Shown: positions 16,205 to 25,580, counted from the first letter of the stretch. The stretch is DNA of 55,421 nt from GCA-003244245 sp036494005 (GCA_036494005.1 DASXOV010000194.1:1-55421); one strand, 5' to 3'. Notes: a model not told the origin generated them from the sequence alone. Program-made: numbers and translations.

Positions 16205-17359
16205 GTGGGATCCATGCCCGCACCCGCCGGACTGCCACTACGGGAGTACCTGCTGGTCGGTCTGACCGCCGCCGTGGTGACCTTTCTGCTCACCGGGCTC
16301 GTGCGGCTGTTCGCCCTGCGCACCGGTGCGGTGGCCCGACCCCGCGATCGCGACGTGCACCTGGCCCCGATCCCGCGGCTCGGCGGGCTGGCGATGTACG
16401 GCGGTGTCCTGGGCGGCGTGCTGCTGTCCCACCAGTTGCCGGTATTGCGCTCGGCGTTCCAGTTCTCCTGGGATGTGGTGGCCGTGCTGGTCGCGGGCGG
16501 GATCGTCGTGCTGGTCGGTGCGCTGGACGACCGTTTCGAACTGGACGCGCTGACCAAGTTCGCCGGGCAGGTCACCGCCGCCGGGATGCTGGTGCTCTTC
16601 GGCGTGCAGTGGTTCCTCGTCTGGGTGCCCTGGAACGGCAGCGCCTCGTCGCCCGGCTCGGTGCTGGTCCTGGGCCAGGACCAGCGGGTGCTGCTCACCG
16701 TCGCGCTCGCGGTGGTCCTGGTGAACGCGATGAACTTCGTCGACGGGCTGGATGGCCTGGCCGCGGGGATCGGGCTGATCGCCGCGGTGGCCATCGGCGC
16801 GTTCGCGCTGCAATTGCTGGCGCGCTCCGGTGGCAGCGTGTCCGCCTACCCGCCGACGCTCATTGCGGCCCTGACCGCAGGCGCGTGCCTGGGCTTTCTG
16901 CCGCACAACTTCCAGCCGGCCCGGATCTTCATGGGTGACTCGGGGGCGATGCTCATCGGCCTGATGCTGGCCGCCGCGTCGACCAGCGCCTCGGGCCAGG
17001 TCGACATCCGCAGCTACGGTGCCACCGACGTGCTGGCCCTGTTCTCCCCGTTGCTGGTGGTGGCGGCGGTGCTGTTCGTCCCGCTGCTGGATCTGTTGCT
17101 CGCGGTGGTGCGCCGCACCAGGGCGGGTCGCAGCCCGTTCGCGGCCGACAAGCTGCACCTGCATCACCGGCTGCTCGAGATCGGGCACTCACACCGGCGC
17201 GCCGTGCTGCTGATCTACTTCTGGGCCGCCCTGCTCGCCTTCGGCGCGGTCGCTTTGACCCTGTTCGACGTCTTCGTGGTGGTGTGGGGGATCGCGCTCG
17301 GGCTGCTCATCGCCGTGATCGGCTCGGTGATCCCGAGGTTGCGTCGTGCTGAACACTAG
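16205..17359 (+). CDS. wecA: polyprenyl-phosphate GlcNAc-1-phosphate transferase
   Basis: A 384-residue integral membrane enzyme of the MraY/WecA family with about ten hydrophobic segments. In actinobacteria it transfers GlcNAc-1-phosphate from UDP-GlcNAc to decaprenyl phosphate, starting the linker that joins arabinogalactan to peptidoglycan. Motifs are LAPIPRLGGLAMY, the Mg-binding NAMNFVDGLDGLAAG (near residue 175), FQPARIFMGDSGAMLIG (near 240) and the basic His-rich DKLHLHHRLLEIGHSHRRA loop. The last is the WecA-type carbohydrate-recognition loop. It is the equivalent of the gene called rfe in mycobacteria. Confidence 0.92.
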   Translation: MGSMPAPAGLPLREYLLVGLTAAVVTFLLTGLVRLFALRTGAVARPRDRDVHLAPIPRLGGLAMYGGVLGGVLLSHQLPVLRSAFQFSWDVVAVLVAGGIVVLVGALDDRFELDALTKFAGQVTAAGMLVLFGVQWFLVWVPWNGSASSPGSVLVLGQDQRVLLTVALAVVLVNAMNFVDGLDGLAAGIGLIAAVAIGAFALQLLARSGGSVSAYPPTLIAALTAGACLGFLPHNFQPARIFMGDSGAMLIGLMLAAASTSASGQVDIRSYGATDVLALFSPLLVVAAVLFVPLLDLLLAVVRRTRAGRSPFAADKLHLHHRLLEIGHSHRRAVLLIYFWAALLAFGAVALTLFDVFVVVWGIALGLLIAVIGSVIPRLRRAEH

Positions 17360-17512
17360 GAGTCGATCAGGAGATCGCGGGGGTCACAGCACGGTGAGAC
17401 CGGGATCACAGTCGCTGCGGCGCCGATTGCCGCAGGTGAGGGGCTGAAAGCCGCTCCTCGGCCGTGTGATACCGTCTCGTGCGATCCGGTGTGGGATGTT
17501 CCCTGTGCCGGA

Positions 17513-17541
17513 TTGACATCAGGTCGGCCCATCGACAGCGT
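17513..17541 (+). promoter_or_regulatory. candidate atp operon promoter
   Basis: A consensus TTGACA (17513-17518) is followed after 17 bases by CAGCGT (17536-17541), which keeps the A and final T of TAnnnT. It would give a leader of about 90 bases before the first atp frame. The rest of 17360-17638 shows no gene. Confidence 0.45.
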
Positions 17542-17638
17542 TCGTGATTCTCAGGTCATGTGCTCTGTCCCTGGACTGCGAGGAGTGCCTTTGAGCGATG
17601 GCGACGGGTGACGTCTTGGGCCAGCTGAAGTAGACGTC

Positions 17639-17848
17639 GTGGAGCGACGCCGTGACCCAGACCTTTCGACCCTCTTGAGCTTCGGACTCGCAACAGCCAC
17701 CTGTCTGGTGCTCGGACTGGGTCTCGGGTGGCTGGTCGATCTGGCGGCGGGCACCCTCCCGGTGTTCCTACTCGTGGGGCTGGGCTGCGGGATCGTGGCT
17801 ACCTTCCTCTACATCTACCACCAGATCAAGAGCTTTCTTAAGGAGTAG
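17639..17848 (+). CDS. AtpZ/AtpI-type small membrane protein
   Basis: A 69-residue protein with two membrane helices (about residues 12-34 and 37-60) and a lysine-containing tail (HQIKSFLKE). The GTG start follows GAAGTAGACG without a strong ribosome-binding site. Its place at the head of the atp operon and its two-helix layout match AtpZ/AtpI-family proteins, which have been linked to magnesium supply or c-ring assembly. The precise role here is inferred. Confidence 0.75.
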   Translation: MERRRDPDLSTLLSFGLATATCLVLGLGLGWLVDLAAGTLPVFLLVGLGCGIVATFLYIYHQIKSFLKE

Positions 17849-17900
17849 TCGGCCCAACCATGATCGACCGAATCATGATCGGAAGAAGGGCAGGGCAGGA

Positions 17901-18311
17901 ATGATCCCCGAGTTGGGTCCGGCGCGCTCCGCCGGGTACCTCAAGCGGCTGGCGATCGCAGCAGTGTGCTTCGCGGTAGCTGCAGTGGCTATCCTGGCCC
18001 CGTTCGGACACCTGGGGATCGCCGTGTTCGGATCCCTGGGACTCGGCCTCGGCCTGCTGAACATGGTCCTGATCCACCGATCGGCGGCCCGATTCGCCAG
18101 CAGTGCGGACCCGCTGCGCAAGCGCAAGGGCGCTGTACAGGTTTTCGGCCGGCTCGCCGTCATCACTGTTCTCGGCGTGACAATCGCGGTACTGGTCCGG
18201 CCCGACGGCGTCGCGGTATTCGGAGGGCTCGTTCTGTTCCAGTTCTTCGTGATCGTGACGACGCTGGTACCCATCTTCAAGGAAATGCGCCGGGCGGGAG
18301 CCCAGACATGA
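17901..18311 (+). CDS. ATP synthase protein I-like membrane protein
   Basis: A 136-residue protein with four predicted membrane segments (about residues 15-33, 37-58, 80-98 and 102-122) and a basic loop (RSAARFASSADPLRKRKG). It resembles the actinobacterial AtpI-like protein preceding atpB, which assists ATP synthase assembly but is not a structural subunit. The ATG follows GGGCAGGGCAGGA. Its TGA overlaps the atpB ATG (ATGA). Confidence 0.78.
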   Translation: MIPELGPARSAGYLKRLAIAAVCFAVAAVAILAPFGHLGIAVFGSLGLGLGLLNMVLIHRSAARFASSADPLRKRKGAVQVFGRLAVITVLGVTIAVLVRPDGVAVFGGLVLFQFFVIVTTLVPIFKEMRRAGAQT

Positions 18312-19048
18312 GCGACGTAACAATGGCCGCTGGCGGCGGTATCTCCGTCGGACAGCATCTGCAGGCATCTGTCTTCGGGTTCACGATCAACGTGGATACG
18401 GTCATCTCAACGGTTCTGGCCGCAGGCATCGTGCTCGGCTTCGGGCTGTACCTGAGGGCCAGGTATCACTCGGGCGCCAAGGTCCCCACCGGAGGGCAGT
18501 TGGCCTTCGAAGCCGTGACCGTCCAGATAGAGAAGCAGGTCGAGCAGAACCTGGGGCTGCGGACGGCGCCTTTCGTCGTGCCACTGGCGATCAGCCTGTT
18601 CTTCTTCATTCTCATCTCGAACTGGCTTTCGCTGCTGCCGCACGCCTTCGAGGAGTACGCGCGGCCGCCTTCGGCCGACATCAACTTCACGTTGCCACTA
18701 GCCTTCATGGTCATCGTTCTTGTGCACATCACAGGTGTCCGCAAGAAAGGCACTGGACATTACTTCGCGCACTTCGCCAAGCCGTTCCCCGCGCTGCTCC
18801 CGATCGAGATAATCCAGGAGATCGTCAAGCCGTTCAGCCTCGCTCTCCGGCTCTTCGGGAATATCCTGGCCGGCACCGTCATGGTGGCGGTACTCGCGCT
18901 GCTTCCCGGGTACATATCGTGGGCGCCGACAGCCGCCTGGAAACTGTTCGACCTTTTCATCGGTCTGCTTCAAGCGGTGATCTTCGTGATTCTGACGATC
19001 ATCTACTTCGGCATGGCTGCGGGGCCCGATCAGGAGGAGGCGCACTAA
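18308..19048 (+). CDS. atpB: ATP synthase subunit a
   Basis: A 246-residue membrane stator subunit forming the proton half-channels. It begins MSDVTMAAGGGISVG. The essential arginine lies in the helix SLALRLFGNILAGT near residue 185, with the conserved Asn and Gly residues beside it. Four to six hydrophobic helices are visible, including PLAISLFFFILISNWL. The ATG overlaps the upstream stop; the frame is open further upstream but those residues do not belong to this protein. Confidence 0.96.
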   Translation: MSDVTMAAGGGISVGQHLQASVFGFTINVDTVISTVLAAGIVLGFGLYLRARYHSGAKVPTGGQLAFEAVTVQIEKQVEQNLGLRTAPFVVPLAISLFFFILISNWLSLLPHAFEEYARPPSADINFTLPLAFMVIVLVHITGVRKKGTGHYFAHFAKPFPALLPIEIIQEIVKPFSLALRLFGNILAGTVMVAVLALLPGYISWAPTAAWKLFDLFIGLLQAVIFVILTIIYFGMAAGPDQEEAH

Positions 19049-19152
19049 TACGGCGACCACAGCTCCTGCCCCGGATACCCGAGACCTTCCACACAGCCGA
19101 GACCTTCCACACACCGGCGACGAAGCCCGGTTTCGAGACAAGAGGAAAGACA

Positions 19153-19437
19153 ATGGCGCTGACTGAACTGATCCTCGCGCAGCAGGGTGGCATCACCGGT
19201 AACGTCCAACTGGCCGGTGCGTTCATCGGTGGTGGCCTGGCGCTGGCCGGCGGTGCGGTGGGGGCCGCGATCGGTGACGGCCTCGCCGGTGGCGCCACGA
19301 TCAACGGGGTCGCCCGCCAGCCCGAGGCTCAGGGCAGGCTGTACACCACCTTCCTGCTCACCGTCGGCCTGTGCGAGGCGATGTACTTCATCAACCTCGC
19401 CTTTATGGCGGTCTTCGTGTTCGTGCTCGCCGGCTGA
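19153..19437 (+). CDS. atpE: ATP synthase subunit c
   Basis: A 94-residue two-helix hairpin that forms the rotating c-ring. The proton-carrying glutamate is in GLCEAMYFINLAFM in helix 2. The polar loop is ARQPEAQ. GAGGAAAG precedes the ATG at 19153. The protein is slightly longer than the usual 76-85 residues because of an extended N-terminus (MALTELILAQQGG). In mycobacteria this subunit is the target of bedaquiline. Confidence 0.96.
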   Translation: MALTELILAQQGGITGNVQLAGAFIGGGLALAGGAVGAAIGDGLAGGATINGVARQPEAQGRLYTTFLLTVGLCEAMYFINLAFMAVFVFVLAG

Positions 19438-19454
19438 GAGGCTGAGATCCCGGA

Positions 19455-20051
19455 ATGACTGTGAATACGGTGGCAGCGAATACCGTGGCAGCCGAGGGTG
19501 GTGGGGGAACGCAGCTTTTCCTCCTCCCCAATGCGACCTTTTTCGTTGAGCTTGCCATCTTCTTGGCGATCCTGTTCGTCATCTGGCGTTACGTGGTGCC
19601 GCCGGTGAAGAGCGCCATGGCTGAGCGTCAGGACATGATCCGCAGGCAGATCGACGAGAGCGAGCAGGCTCGTAAACGCCTGCAGGAGGCCGAGACCCGA
19701 TACAAGGAGGCCTTGGCCGAGGCGCGAGTCGAAGCGGCCAAGATCCGCGAGGCTGCCCGGGCCGATGCGCAGGCGATCAAGGATGAGATGCGCCAGCAGG
19801 CCGAGCAGGAGGTCGCGAGGGTCCGCCAGCGTGGTGAGGAGCAGTTGGCCATGCAGCGCGAGCGAGTGGTGCGTGAGCTGCGCGCCGAGGTCGGGCGCCT
19901 GGCCGTGGAACTGGCCGGCCGGATCGTCGGTGAGTCACTCGCCGACGATGCCCGCCGCGCAGGGACGGTCGACCGCTTCATCGCGGAGCTGGAGGGCATG
20001 GCGGCCACCGACGGGGCGGCCTCGGTCCCCAGCGGGCAGGGGAAGCGCTGA
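19455..20051 (+). CDS. atpF: ATP synthase subunit b
   Basis: A 198-residue peripheral-stalk subunit. It has a short exported N-terminus, one membrane helix (about residues 35-56, FVELAIFLAILFVIWRYVV) and a long charged coiled coil (about 60-165) rich in Glu, Arg and Ala that holds the stator to F1. Its last base overlaps the atpH start (TGATG). Confidence 0.94.
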   Translation: MTVNTVAANTVAAEGGGGTQLFLLPNATFFVELAIFLAILFVIWRYVVPPVKSAMAERQDMIRRQIDESEQARKRLQEAETRYKEALAEARVEAAKIREAARADAQAIKDEMRQQAEQEVARVRQRGEEQLAMQRERVVRELRAEVGRLAVELAGRIVGESLADDARRAGTVDRFIAELEGMAATDGAASVPSGQGKR

Positions 20052-20869
20052 TGCAGCCTGCCAGCAGGGCTGCTCTGGCCACCGTCCGCACGCGGCTCGA
20101 GGAGCGGATCGCCACGGCCGGTGCCGAGGACCTGGAACGTCTCGGCACCGAGTTGGGCGGCGTCGCTGCCGTGCTCGGCCACGAGACGGTGATCCGGCGC
20201 CACCTCGCCGACTCCTCCGCCCCACCGGCGTCCCGCCGGGCGATGGTCGAGGCGCTGCTGGGTGGCAAGGTGAGCCGGCTGGCTCTGGAAACCCTCCAGG
20301 ACGTGGTTGTGCAGCGCTGGTCGCGCCCACTGGACCTGCTCGACGGGCTCGAAGAGCTGTCCAGGCAGGCCCTGCTGGCGCTCGCGGAACGGGACGGCAG
20401 CCTCTCCGACGTCGAAGACGAGCTGTTCCGGGTCGGCCGCATCCTGGCCGCCGAGCCACAGCTGGCGATCCTGCTCAGTGACGAGTCCGTCCCGGTGTCT
20501 CGGCGGCTCGCTCTCCTGGACGCCGTGCTGGCCGGACGCACCCGGCCGGTCACCCGGCTGCTGCTCGAACAGGTCGTCCGGGCACCGAGCCATCGCCACC
20601 CCGAGGAGATCGTCGAGGAACTGGTGGAGCGGGCCGCGGCTCGTCGCGAACGTTCGGTCGCCCACATCAGCGCCGGTGGACCGCTGTCGCAGCAGCAGGA
20701 ACAGCGGTTGCTCGACGCGCTGGGCCGGGTCTACCAGCGGTCGATCTCGCTCAAGGTCGAACTCGACCCCGAACTGCTCGGTGGGTTGGTGATCCGGGTG
20801 GGTGACGAGGTGATCGACGGCAGCATCGCCGGACGGCTGCAGAAGGCCTACCAGTGGCTGCCCCGGTGA
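20051..20869 (+). CDS. atpH: ATP synthase subunit delta
   Basis: A 272-residue protein connecting the peripheral stalk to the top of F1. The family core is visible as the C-terminal segment SISLKVELDPELLGGLVIRVGDEVIDGSI. The protein is about 90 residues longer than typical bacterial delta, with an N-terminal extension. Mycobacterial delta is also enlarged, by fusion to a b-like segment, but here a separate atpF is present and no membrane helix is seen. Confidence 0.93.
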   Translation: MQPASRAALATVRTRLEERIATAGAEDLERLGTELGGVAAVLGHETVIRRHLADSSAPPASRRAMVEALLGGKVSRLALETLQDVVVQRWSRPLDLLDGLEELSRQALLALAERDGSLSDVEDELFRVGRILAAEPQLAILLSDESVPVSRRLALLDAVLAGRTRPVTRLLLEQVVRAPSHRHPEEIVEELVERAAARRERSVAHISAGGPLSQQQEQRLLDALGRVYQRSISLKVELDPELLGGLVIRVGDEVIDGSIAGRLQKAYQWLPR

Positions 20870-20963
20870 GCGCCGCCAGCCGGCAGCCAGTGCCGGGGAA
20901 CCACACGGTGCTGGTGAACCACAAGACGAAGACGCGAAACAACGAGAGCAGGGACCGATAGCC

Positions 20964-22610
20964 ATGGCGGAGCTGACGATCTCTTCGGACGAGATCCGGA
21001 GCGCGATCGAGAACTACGTCACCTCATTCTCGACCGAGACCTCGCGCGAGGAAGTGGGCACCGTCGTCTATGCCGGCGACGGGATCGCCCGGGTCGAGGG
21101 CCTGCCCTCGGCGATGACCAACGAGTTGCTGGAGTTCCCGGGGGGAGTGCTCGGTGTGGCGCTCAACCTCGAGGTCCGGGAGATCGGTGTGGTCATCCTC
21201 GGTAACTTCGAGGCGATCGAGGAGGGGCAGGAGGTCCGGCGGACCGGCCGGATCCTGTCGGTGCCCGTCGGGGACGGGTTCCTCGGCCGGGTGGTGGACC
21301 CGCTGGGCGTCCCGATCGACGGCCTGGGTGACATTCCGTCCGACGAACAGCGGGTGCTCGAACTGCAGGCCCCCTCGGTGATCGACCGGCAGCCGGTGAA
21401 GGAGCCGCTGCAGACCGGCATCAAGGCGATCGACTCGCAGACCCCGATCGGCCGTGGCCAGCGTCAGCTCATCATCGGTGACCGCAAGACCGGCAAGACC
21501 GCGGTGTGCATCGACACCATCCTCAACCAGAAGGCGAACTGGGAGACCGGCGATCCGGACAAGCAGGTGCGCTGCGTCTACGTCGCGATCGGCCAGAAGG
21601 GCACCACGATCGCGGCGGTGCGTCAGAGTCTGGAGGATCGCGGCGCGCTGCAGTACACCACCATCGTGGCCGCCCCGGCCTCCGACTCGGCCGGCTACAA
21701 GTGGCTCGCGCCCTACACCGGTTCATCGATCGGCCAGCACTGGATGTACCAGGGTAAACACGTGCTGATCGTGTTCGACGACCTGTCCAAGCAGGCCGAG
21801 GCCTACCGCGCGATCTCGCTGCTGCTGCGCCGTCCGCCGGGCCGCGAGGCGTACCCGGGCGACGTGTTCTACCTGCATTCCCGCCTGCTGGAACGTTGCG
21901 CGAAGCTCAGCAACGAACTCGGCGCCGGTTCGCTGACCGGGTTGCCCATCATCGAGACCAAGGCGGGTGACATCTCCGCCTACATCCCCACCAACGTCAT
22001 CTCCATCACCGACGGCCAGTGCTTCTTCGAGGTCGACCTGTTCAACCAGGGTGTCCGGCCTGCGATCAACGTGGGTGTCTCGGTCTCCCGGGTCGGTGGC
22101 GCCGCGCAGATCAGGGCGTTGCGGGCGGTCGGCGGTACCTTGCGGCTGGAGCTGTCGCAGTACCGCGAACTGGAGGCGTTCGCGGCGTTCGGCGCGGAGA
22201 ACCTGGACGCGACCTCGCGTCGTGCCCTGGAGCGGGGAGCCCGCCTGGTCGAGTTGCTCAAGCAGGGCCAGTACGAACCGCTGGCCGTCGAGGAAGAGGT
22301 CGTGTCGATCTGGCTCGGCACTCGGGGGCACCTCGACGACGTGCCGGTGGCCGATGTGCGCCGGTTCGAGAAGGACTTCCTCGACCACATCCGCCGTCAC
22401 CACAACGACCTCCTGGTCACGATCCGGGAGACCAAGCTGTTCAGCGACGACACCGAGCAACTGCTGGTGGGCGAGGTACGGGACTTCAAGAAGCAGTTCA
22501 CCACCTCGGACGGCTCCGCGCTGGGCGAGGAGGCCGAGGCCGACGCGATGGAGGCCGACGAGGTCGAACACGAGGCGGTCCGGGTCGACAAGCCTGCTCC
22601 GAAGAAGTGA
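20964..22610 (+). CDS. atpA: ATP synthase subunit alpha
   Basis: A 548-residue non-catalytic nucleotide-binding F1 subunit. It carries the P-loop GDRKTGKTAVC (near residue 172) and the arginine finger region in the signature PAINVGVSVSRVGGAAQ (near 370). An acidic C-terminal extension (about residues 515-548, rich in Glu, Ala, Asp and ending KPAPKK) is of the type seen in mycobacterial alpha, where it suppresses ATP hydrolysis. It has an ATG start. A 94-base gap separates it from atpH. Confidence 0.97.
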   Translation: MAELTISSDEIRSAIENYVTSFSTETSREEVGTVVYAGDGIARVEGLPSAMTNELLEFPGGVLGVALNLEVREIGVVILGNFEAIEEGQEVRRTGRILSVPVGDGFLGRVVDPLGVPIDGLGDIPSDEQRVLELQAPSVIDRQPVKEPLQTGIKAIDSQTPIGRGQRQLIIGDRKTGKTAVCIDTILNQKANWETGDPDKQVRCVYVAIGQKGTTIAAVRQSLEDRGALQYTTIVAAPASDSAGYKWLAPYTGSSIGQHWMYQGKHVLIVFDDLSKQAEAYRAISLLLRRPPGREAYPGDVFYLHSRLLERCAKLSNELGAGSLTGLPIIETKAGDISAYIPTNVISITDGQCFFEVDLFNQGVRPAINVGVSVSRVGGAAQIRALRAVGGTLRLELSQYRELEAFAAFGAENLDATSRRALERGARLVELLKQGQYEPLAVEEEVVSIWLGTRGHLDDVPVADVRRFEKDFLDHIRRHHNDLLVTIRETKLFSDDTEQLLVGEVRDFKKQFTTSDGSALGEEAEADAMEADEVEHEAVRVDKPAPKK

Positions 22611-22617
22611 CGCGACG

Positions 22618-23601
22618 ATGGCAGCGCAGCTGAGAGTCCTTCGTCGGCGGATCAAATCGATCCAGTCGATGAAGAAGATCACCAAGGCGATGGAGCTCAT
22701 CGCCACCTCGCGGATCGCCAAGGCGCAGGCGCGGGTCGAGGCGTCCCGGCCGTATGCGGAGGAGATCACCAAGGTGCTCTCCGCGCTGGCCGGCGCCGCG
22801 AGCACCCTGAACAACCCGCTGCTGGTCGAGCGGGACAACCCGACCCGGGCGGCGGTCCTGGTGGTGACCAGCGACCGGGGTCTGTGCGGTGGGTACAACG
22901 CCAACCTGCTGCGGGCCGCCGAAGAACTGCAGGCGTTGCTGCGCGAGGAGGGCAAGTCGGTCCGGCTCTACGTGATCGGTCGCAAGGGGGTGGGCTACTT
23001 CAGATTCCGCCAGCGGCCGATCGTGGAGTCCTGGACCGGGTTCTCCGAGCAGCCCAGCTACGACGACGCGGCCAAAGCGGGCAGCCTGGTGGTGGGTACG
23101 TTCCTGGCCGGGGTCGACGACGAGGACGGCGGCGCGGGCCAGGACGGGGTCGAGGGGGTGGACGAACTGCACATCGTCTACACCGAGTTCCGCTCCATGC
23201 TGACCCAGCTGCCCCGGGTGCGCCGGATCGCGCCGCTGGAGGTCGAGTACGTCGGCGAGGACGTGAACGGGGAGGTGGACCCGCTGGTCCGCATGGCGCA
23301 GCAACGCGGCTCGGATAAACTGGCGCCGCAGTACGAGTTCGAGCCGGACGCCGATGAGCTGCTCGGGCACCTGCTGCCCAAGTACGTCAACACCAGGATT
23401 TACGCGGCGCTGCTCGAGGCCGCGGCATCGGAGCAGGCTGCTCGCCGTCAGGCGATGAAGGCGGCCACCGATAATGCCACCGATCTGATCCAGGACCTCA
23501 CTCGTGAGGCCAACCAGGCCCGCCAGGGCATGATCACCCAGGAGATCAGCGAGATCGTCGGCGGCGCTGAGGCGCTGTCCGCCACGGGGAGTGATGACTG
23601 A
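22618..23601 (+). CDS. atpG: ATP synthase subunit gamma
   Basis: A 327-residue central-stalk subunit. The N-terminal coiled coil begins MAAQLRVLRRRIKSIQSMKK and the C-terminal one ends IVGGAEAL. SDRGLCGGYNANL is the family signature. An acidic insert near residues 160-180 (DDEDGGAGQDGVEGVDE) lengthens the usual globular part; mycobacterial gamma has a comparable actinobacterial loop. The ATG at 22618 lies eight bases after the atpA stop. The stop shares one base with the atpD ATG. Confidence 0.96.
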   Translation: MAAQLRVLRRRIKSIQSMKKITKAMELIATSRIAKAQARVEASRPYAEEITKVLSALAGAASTLNNPLLVERDNPTRAAVLVVTSDRGLCGGYNANLLRAAEELQALLREEGKSVRLYVIGRKGVGYFRFRQRPIVESWTGFSEQPSYDDAAKAGSLVVGTFLAGVDDEDGGAGQDGVEGVDELHIVYTEFRSMLTQLPRVRRIAPLEVEYVGEDVNGEVDPLVRMAQQRGSDKLAPQYEFEPDADELLGHLLPKYVNTRIYAALLEAAASEQAARRQAMKAATDNATDLIQDLTREANQARQGMITQEISEIVGGAEALSATGSDD

Positions 23602-25049
23602 TGACCACAGCCGAGAAATCGACCAGCTCCAACTCGACCCCCGAGGCGGGCACGGGCCGCGTGGTGCGGGTGACCGGCCCCGTGGTCGATGTGGAGTTCC
23701 CGGGTCGCGTGCCACCGCTGTTCCAGGCACTCACCGTGCAGGTGGAGCTCGAAGCGCTGCGCAAGACGATCACCCTGGAGGTGGCGCTGCACCTCGGTGA
23801 CAACACCGTGCGGGCGATCGCCATGCAACCGGCCGACGGCCTGGTCCGGGGCGCGCCGGTGACCGACACCGGGTCGCCCATCTCGGTACCGGTGGGCAAC
23901 CAGGTCAAGGGCCACGTGTTCAACATGCTCGGCCAGTGCCTGGACGACCCGACGACCCGGTTCAGCGGGGAGCGCTGGGGGATCCACCGCAAGCCACCGC
24001 CCTTCGACCAGCTCGAGGGCAAGACCGAGATGCTCGAGACCGGGCTGAAGGTCATCGACCTGCTCACCCCGTACGTGCAGGGTGGCAAGATCGGCCTGTT
24101 CGGCGGTGCCGGGGTGGGCAAGACGGTGCTCATCCAGGAGATGATCATCCGGGTGGCCCGGAACTTCGGTGGTACCTCGGTGTTCGCCGGAGTGGGCGAG
24201 CGCACCCGGGAGGGCAACGACCTCTTCCTGGAGATGCAGGAGGCGAACGTTCTCAAGGACACCGCGCTGGTCTTCGGTCAGATGGACGAGCCGCCCGGTA
24301 CCCGGATGCGAGTCGCGCTGTCCGCGCTGACCATGGCGGAGTACTTCCGCGACGAGCTGAACCAGGACGTGCTGCTGTTCATCGACAACATCTTCCGGTT
24401 CACCCAGGCCGGTTCGGAGGTCTCCACCCTGCTGGGGCGGCTGCCCTCGGCGGTCGGTTACCAGCCGACACTGGCCGACGAGATGGGTGAGCTGCAGGAA
24501 CGCATCACCTCGACCCGAGGGCGTTCGATCACCTCGATGCAGGCGATCTACGTGCCCGCCGACGACTACACCGACCCGGCGCCGGCCACCACCTTCGCCC
24601 ACCTGGACGCCACCACGGAACTGTCCCGTGGTGTGTTCTCCAAGGGCATCTTCCCGGCGGTGGACCCGCTCACCTCGTCGTCCACCATCCTCGACCCGCA
24701 GTACGTGGGTGAGGAGCACTATCGGGTGGCGCAGGAGGTCAAACGGATCCTGCAGAAGTACAACGAGCTGCTGGAGATCATCGCCATCCTCGGTATGGAC
24801 GAGTTGTCCGAGGAGGACAAGGTCCTGGTCCAGCGGGCGCGGCGGATCGAGCGGTTCCTGAGCCAGAACATGTACTCCGCCGAGCAGTTCACCGGCCAGG
24901 AGGGCTCCACGGTTCCGCTGAAGGAGACCATCGAGTCCTTCGACAAGCTCTGCAAGGGCGAGTTCGACCACATTCCGGAGCAGGCCTTCTACCTCTGCGG
25001 CGGGCTGGAGGACCTGGAGCGCAAGTACCAGGAGCTCACCAAGAACTGA
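23601..25049 (+). CDS. atpD: ATP synthase subunit beta
   Basis: A 482-residue catalytic F1 subunit. It has the P-loop GGAGVGKTVLIQEM (near residue 170), the catalytic glutamate in GVGERTREGNDL (near 200), Walker B DVLLFIDNIFRFTQAGSE, and the DELSEED lever region present here as MDELSEEDKVLV (near 400). The order a-c-b-delta-alpha-gamma-beta-epsilon is complete and standard. Confidence 0.98.
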   Translation: MTTAEKSTSSNSTPEAGTGRVVRVTGPVVDVEFPGRVPPLFQALTVQVELEALRKTITLEVALHLGDNTVRAIAMQPADGLVRGAPVTDTGSPISVPVGNQVKGHVFNMLGQCLDDPTTRFSGERWGIHRKPPPFDQLEGKTEMLETGLKVIDLLTPYVQGGKIGLFGGAGVGKTVLIQEMIIRVARNFGGTSVFAGVGERTREGNDLFLEMQEANVLKDTALVFGQMDEPPGTRMRVALSALTMAEYFRDELNQDVLLFIDNIFRFTQAGSEVSTLLGRLPSAVGYQPTLADEMGELQERITSTRGRSITSMQAIYVPADDYTDPAPATTFAHLDATTELSRGVFSKGIFPAVDPLTSSSTILDPQYVGEEHYRVAQEVKRILQKYNELLEIIAILGMDELSEEDKVLVQRARRIERFLSQNMYSAEQFTGQEGSTVPLKETIESFDKLCKGEFDHIPEQAFYLCGGLEDLERKYQELTKN

Positions 25050-25063
25050 CGCGGCGCCGCGCG

Positions 25064-25094
25064 CGGCCCCGGCCGGTGACACCGGTCCGGGCCG
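25064..25094 (+). terminator. atpD-atpC intercistronic hairpin
   Basis: Fourteen-base arms with one mismatch and one G-T pair enclose the three-base loop GAC, 15 bases after the atpD stop. A partial terminator or RNA-processing/stability stem would lower epsilon expression relative to beta, in line with the 1:3 stoichiometry. No T tract is present. Confidence 0.5.
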
Positions 25095-25151
25095 GCGTCG
25101 TATCGCCCAGCCGTGGGCCCGCCCCTGACCGAGCCGACCAGGGTCGGCCAC

Positions 25152-25157
25152 TAGACT
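25152..25157 (+). promoter_or_regulatory. possible internal -10 element for atpC
   Basis: TAGACT fits TAnnnT and lies 33 bases before the atpC start, leaving room for a short leader with the GAGGAG site. No matching -35 was found at the proper distance, so this is tentative. Confidence 0.3.
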
Positions 25158-25190
25158 CCAGGTGGCAGTACCCGACCCGAGGAGACGCCC

Positions 25191-25580
25191 GTGGCTGAGA
25201 TGTCCGTCGATCTGGTGGCGGTGGAACGCCAGGTGTGGTCCGGCAAGGCGACGGCCGTGTTCGCCAAGACCACCGAGGGCGATCTGGGCGTCCTGCCCGG
25301 GCACACACCGTTGCTCGGTGAGCTGGTCGAGGGTGGGATCGTCAAGATCACCACGACTGATGGGGAGACGGTCACCGCGGCGGTCTTCGGTGGCTTCCTG
25401 TCGGTCACCGGTGAGAAGGTGAGTGTGCTCGCCGAGGCAGCCGAACTCGCCGGGGAGATCGACCCGAAGGCGGCCAGGGCCGCGCTGGCGCAGGCCGATT
25501 CCGAGCCGGACAAGGATCGGGCCGAGTCGATGAGGGCCCGGGCGACCGCGCGGCTCAAGGCGTTAGGCGAGACCGCCTGA
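25191..25580 (+). CDS. atpC: ATP synthase subunit epsilon
   Basis: A 129-residue rotor subunit with the N-terminal beta-sandwich (VDLVAVERQVWSGKATAVFAKT, then GDLGVLPGHTPLLGEL) and a short C-terminal helical part, which regulates ATP hydrolysis. GAGGAG precedes the GTG. Unlike the other atp genes it is separated from its neighbour by 141 bases containing a strong hairpin. Confidence 0.95.
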   Translation: MAEMSVDLVAVERQVWSGKATAVFAKTTEGDLGVLPGHTPLLGELVEGGIVKITTTDGETVTAAVFGGFLSVTGEKVSVLAEAAELAGEIDPKAARAALAQADSEPDKDRAESMRARATARLKALGETA

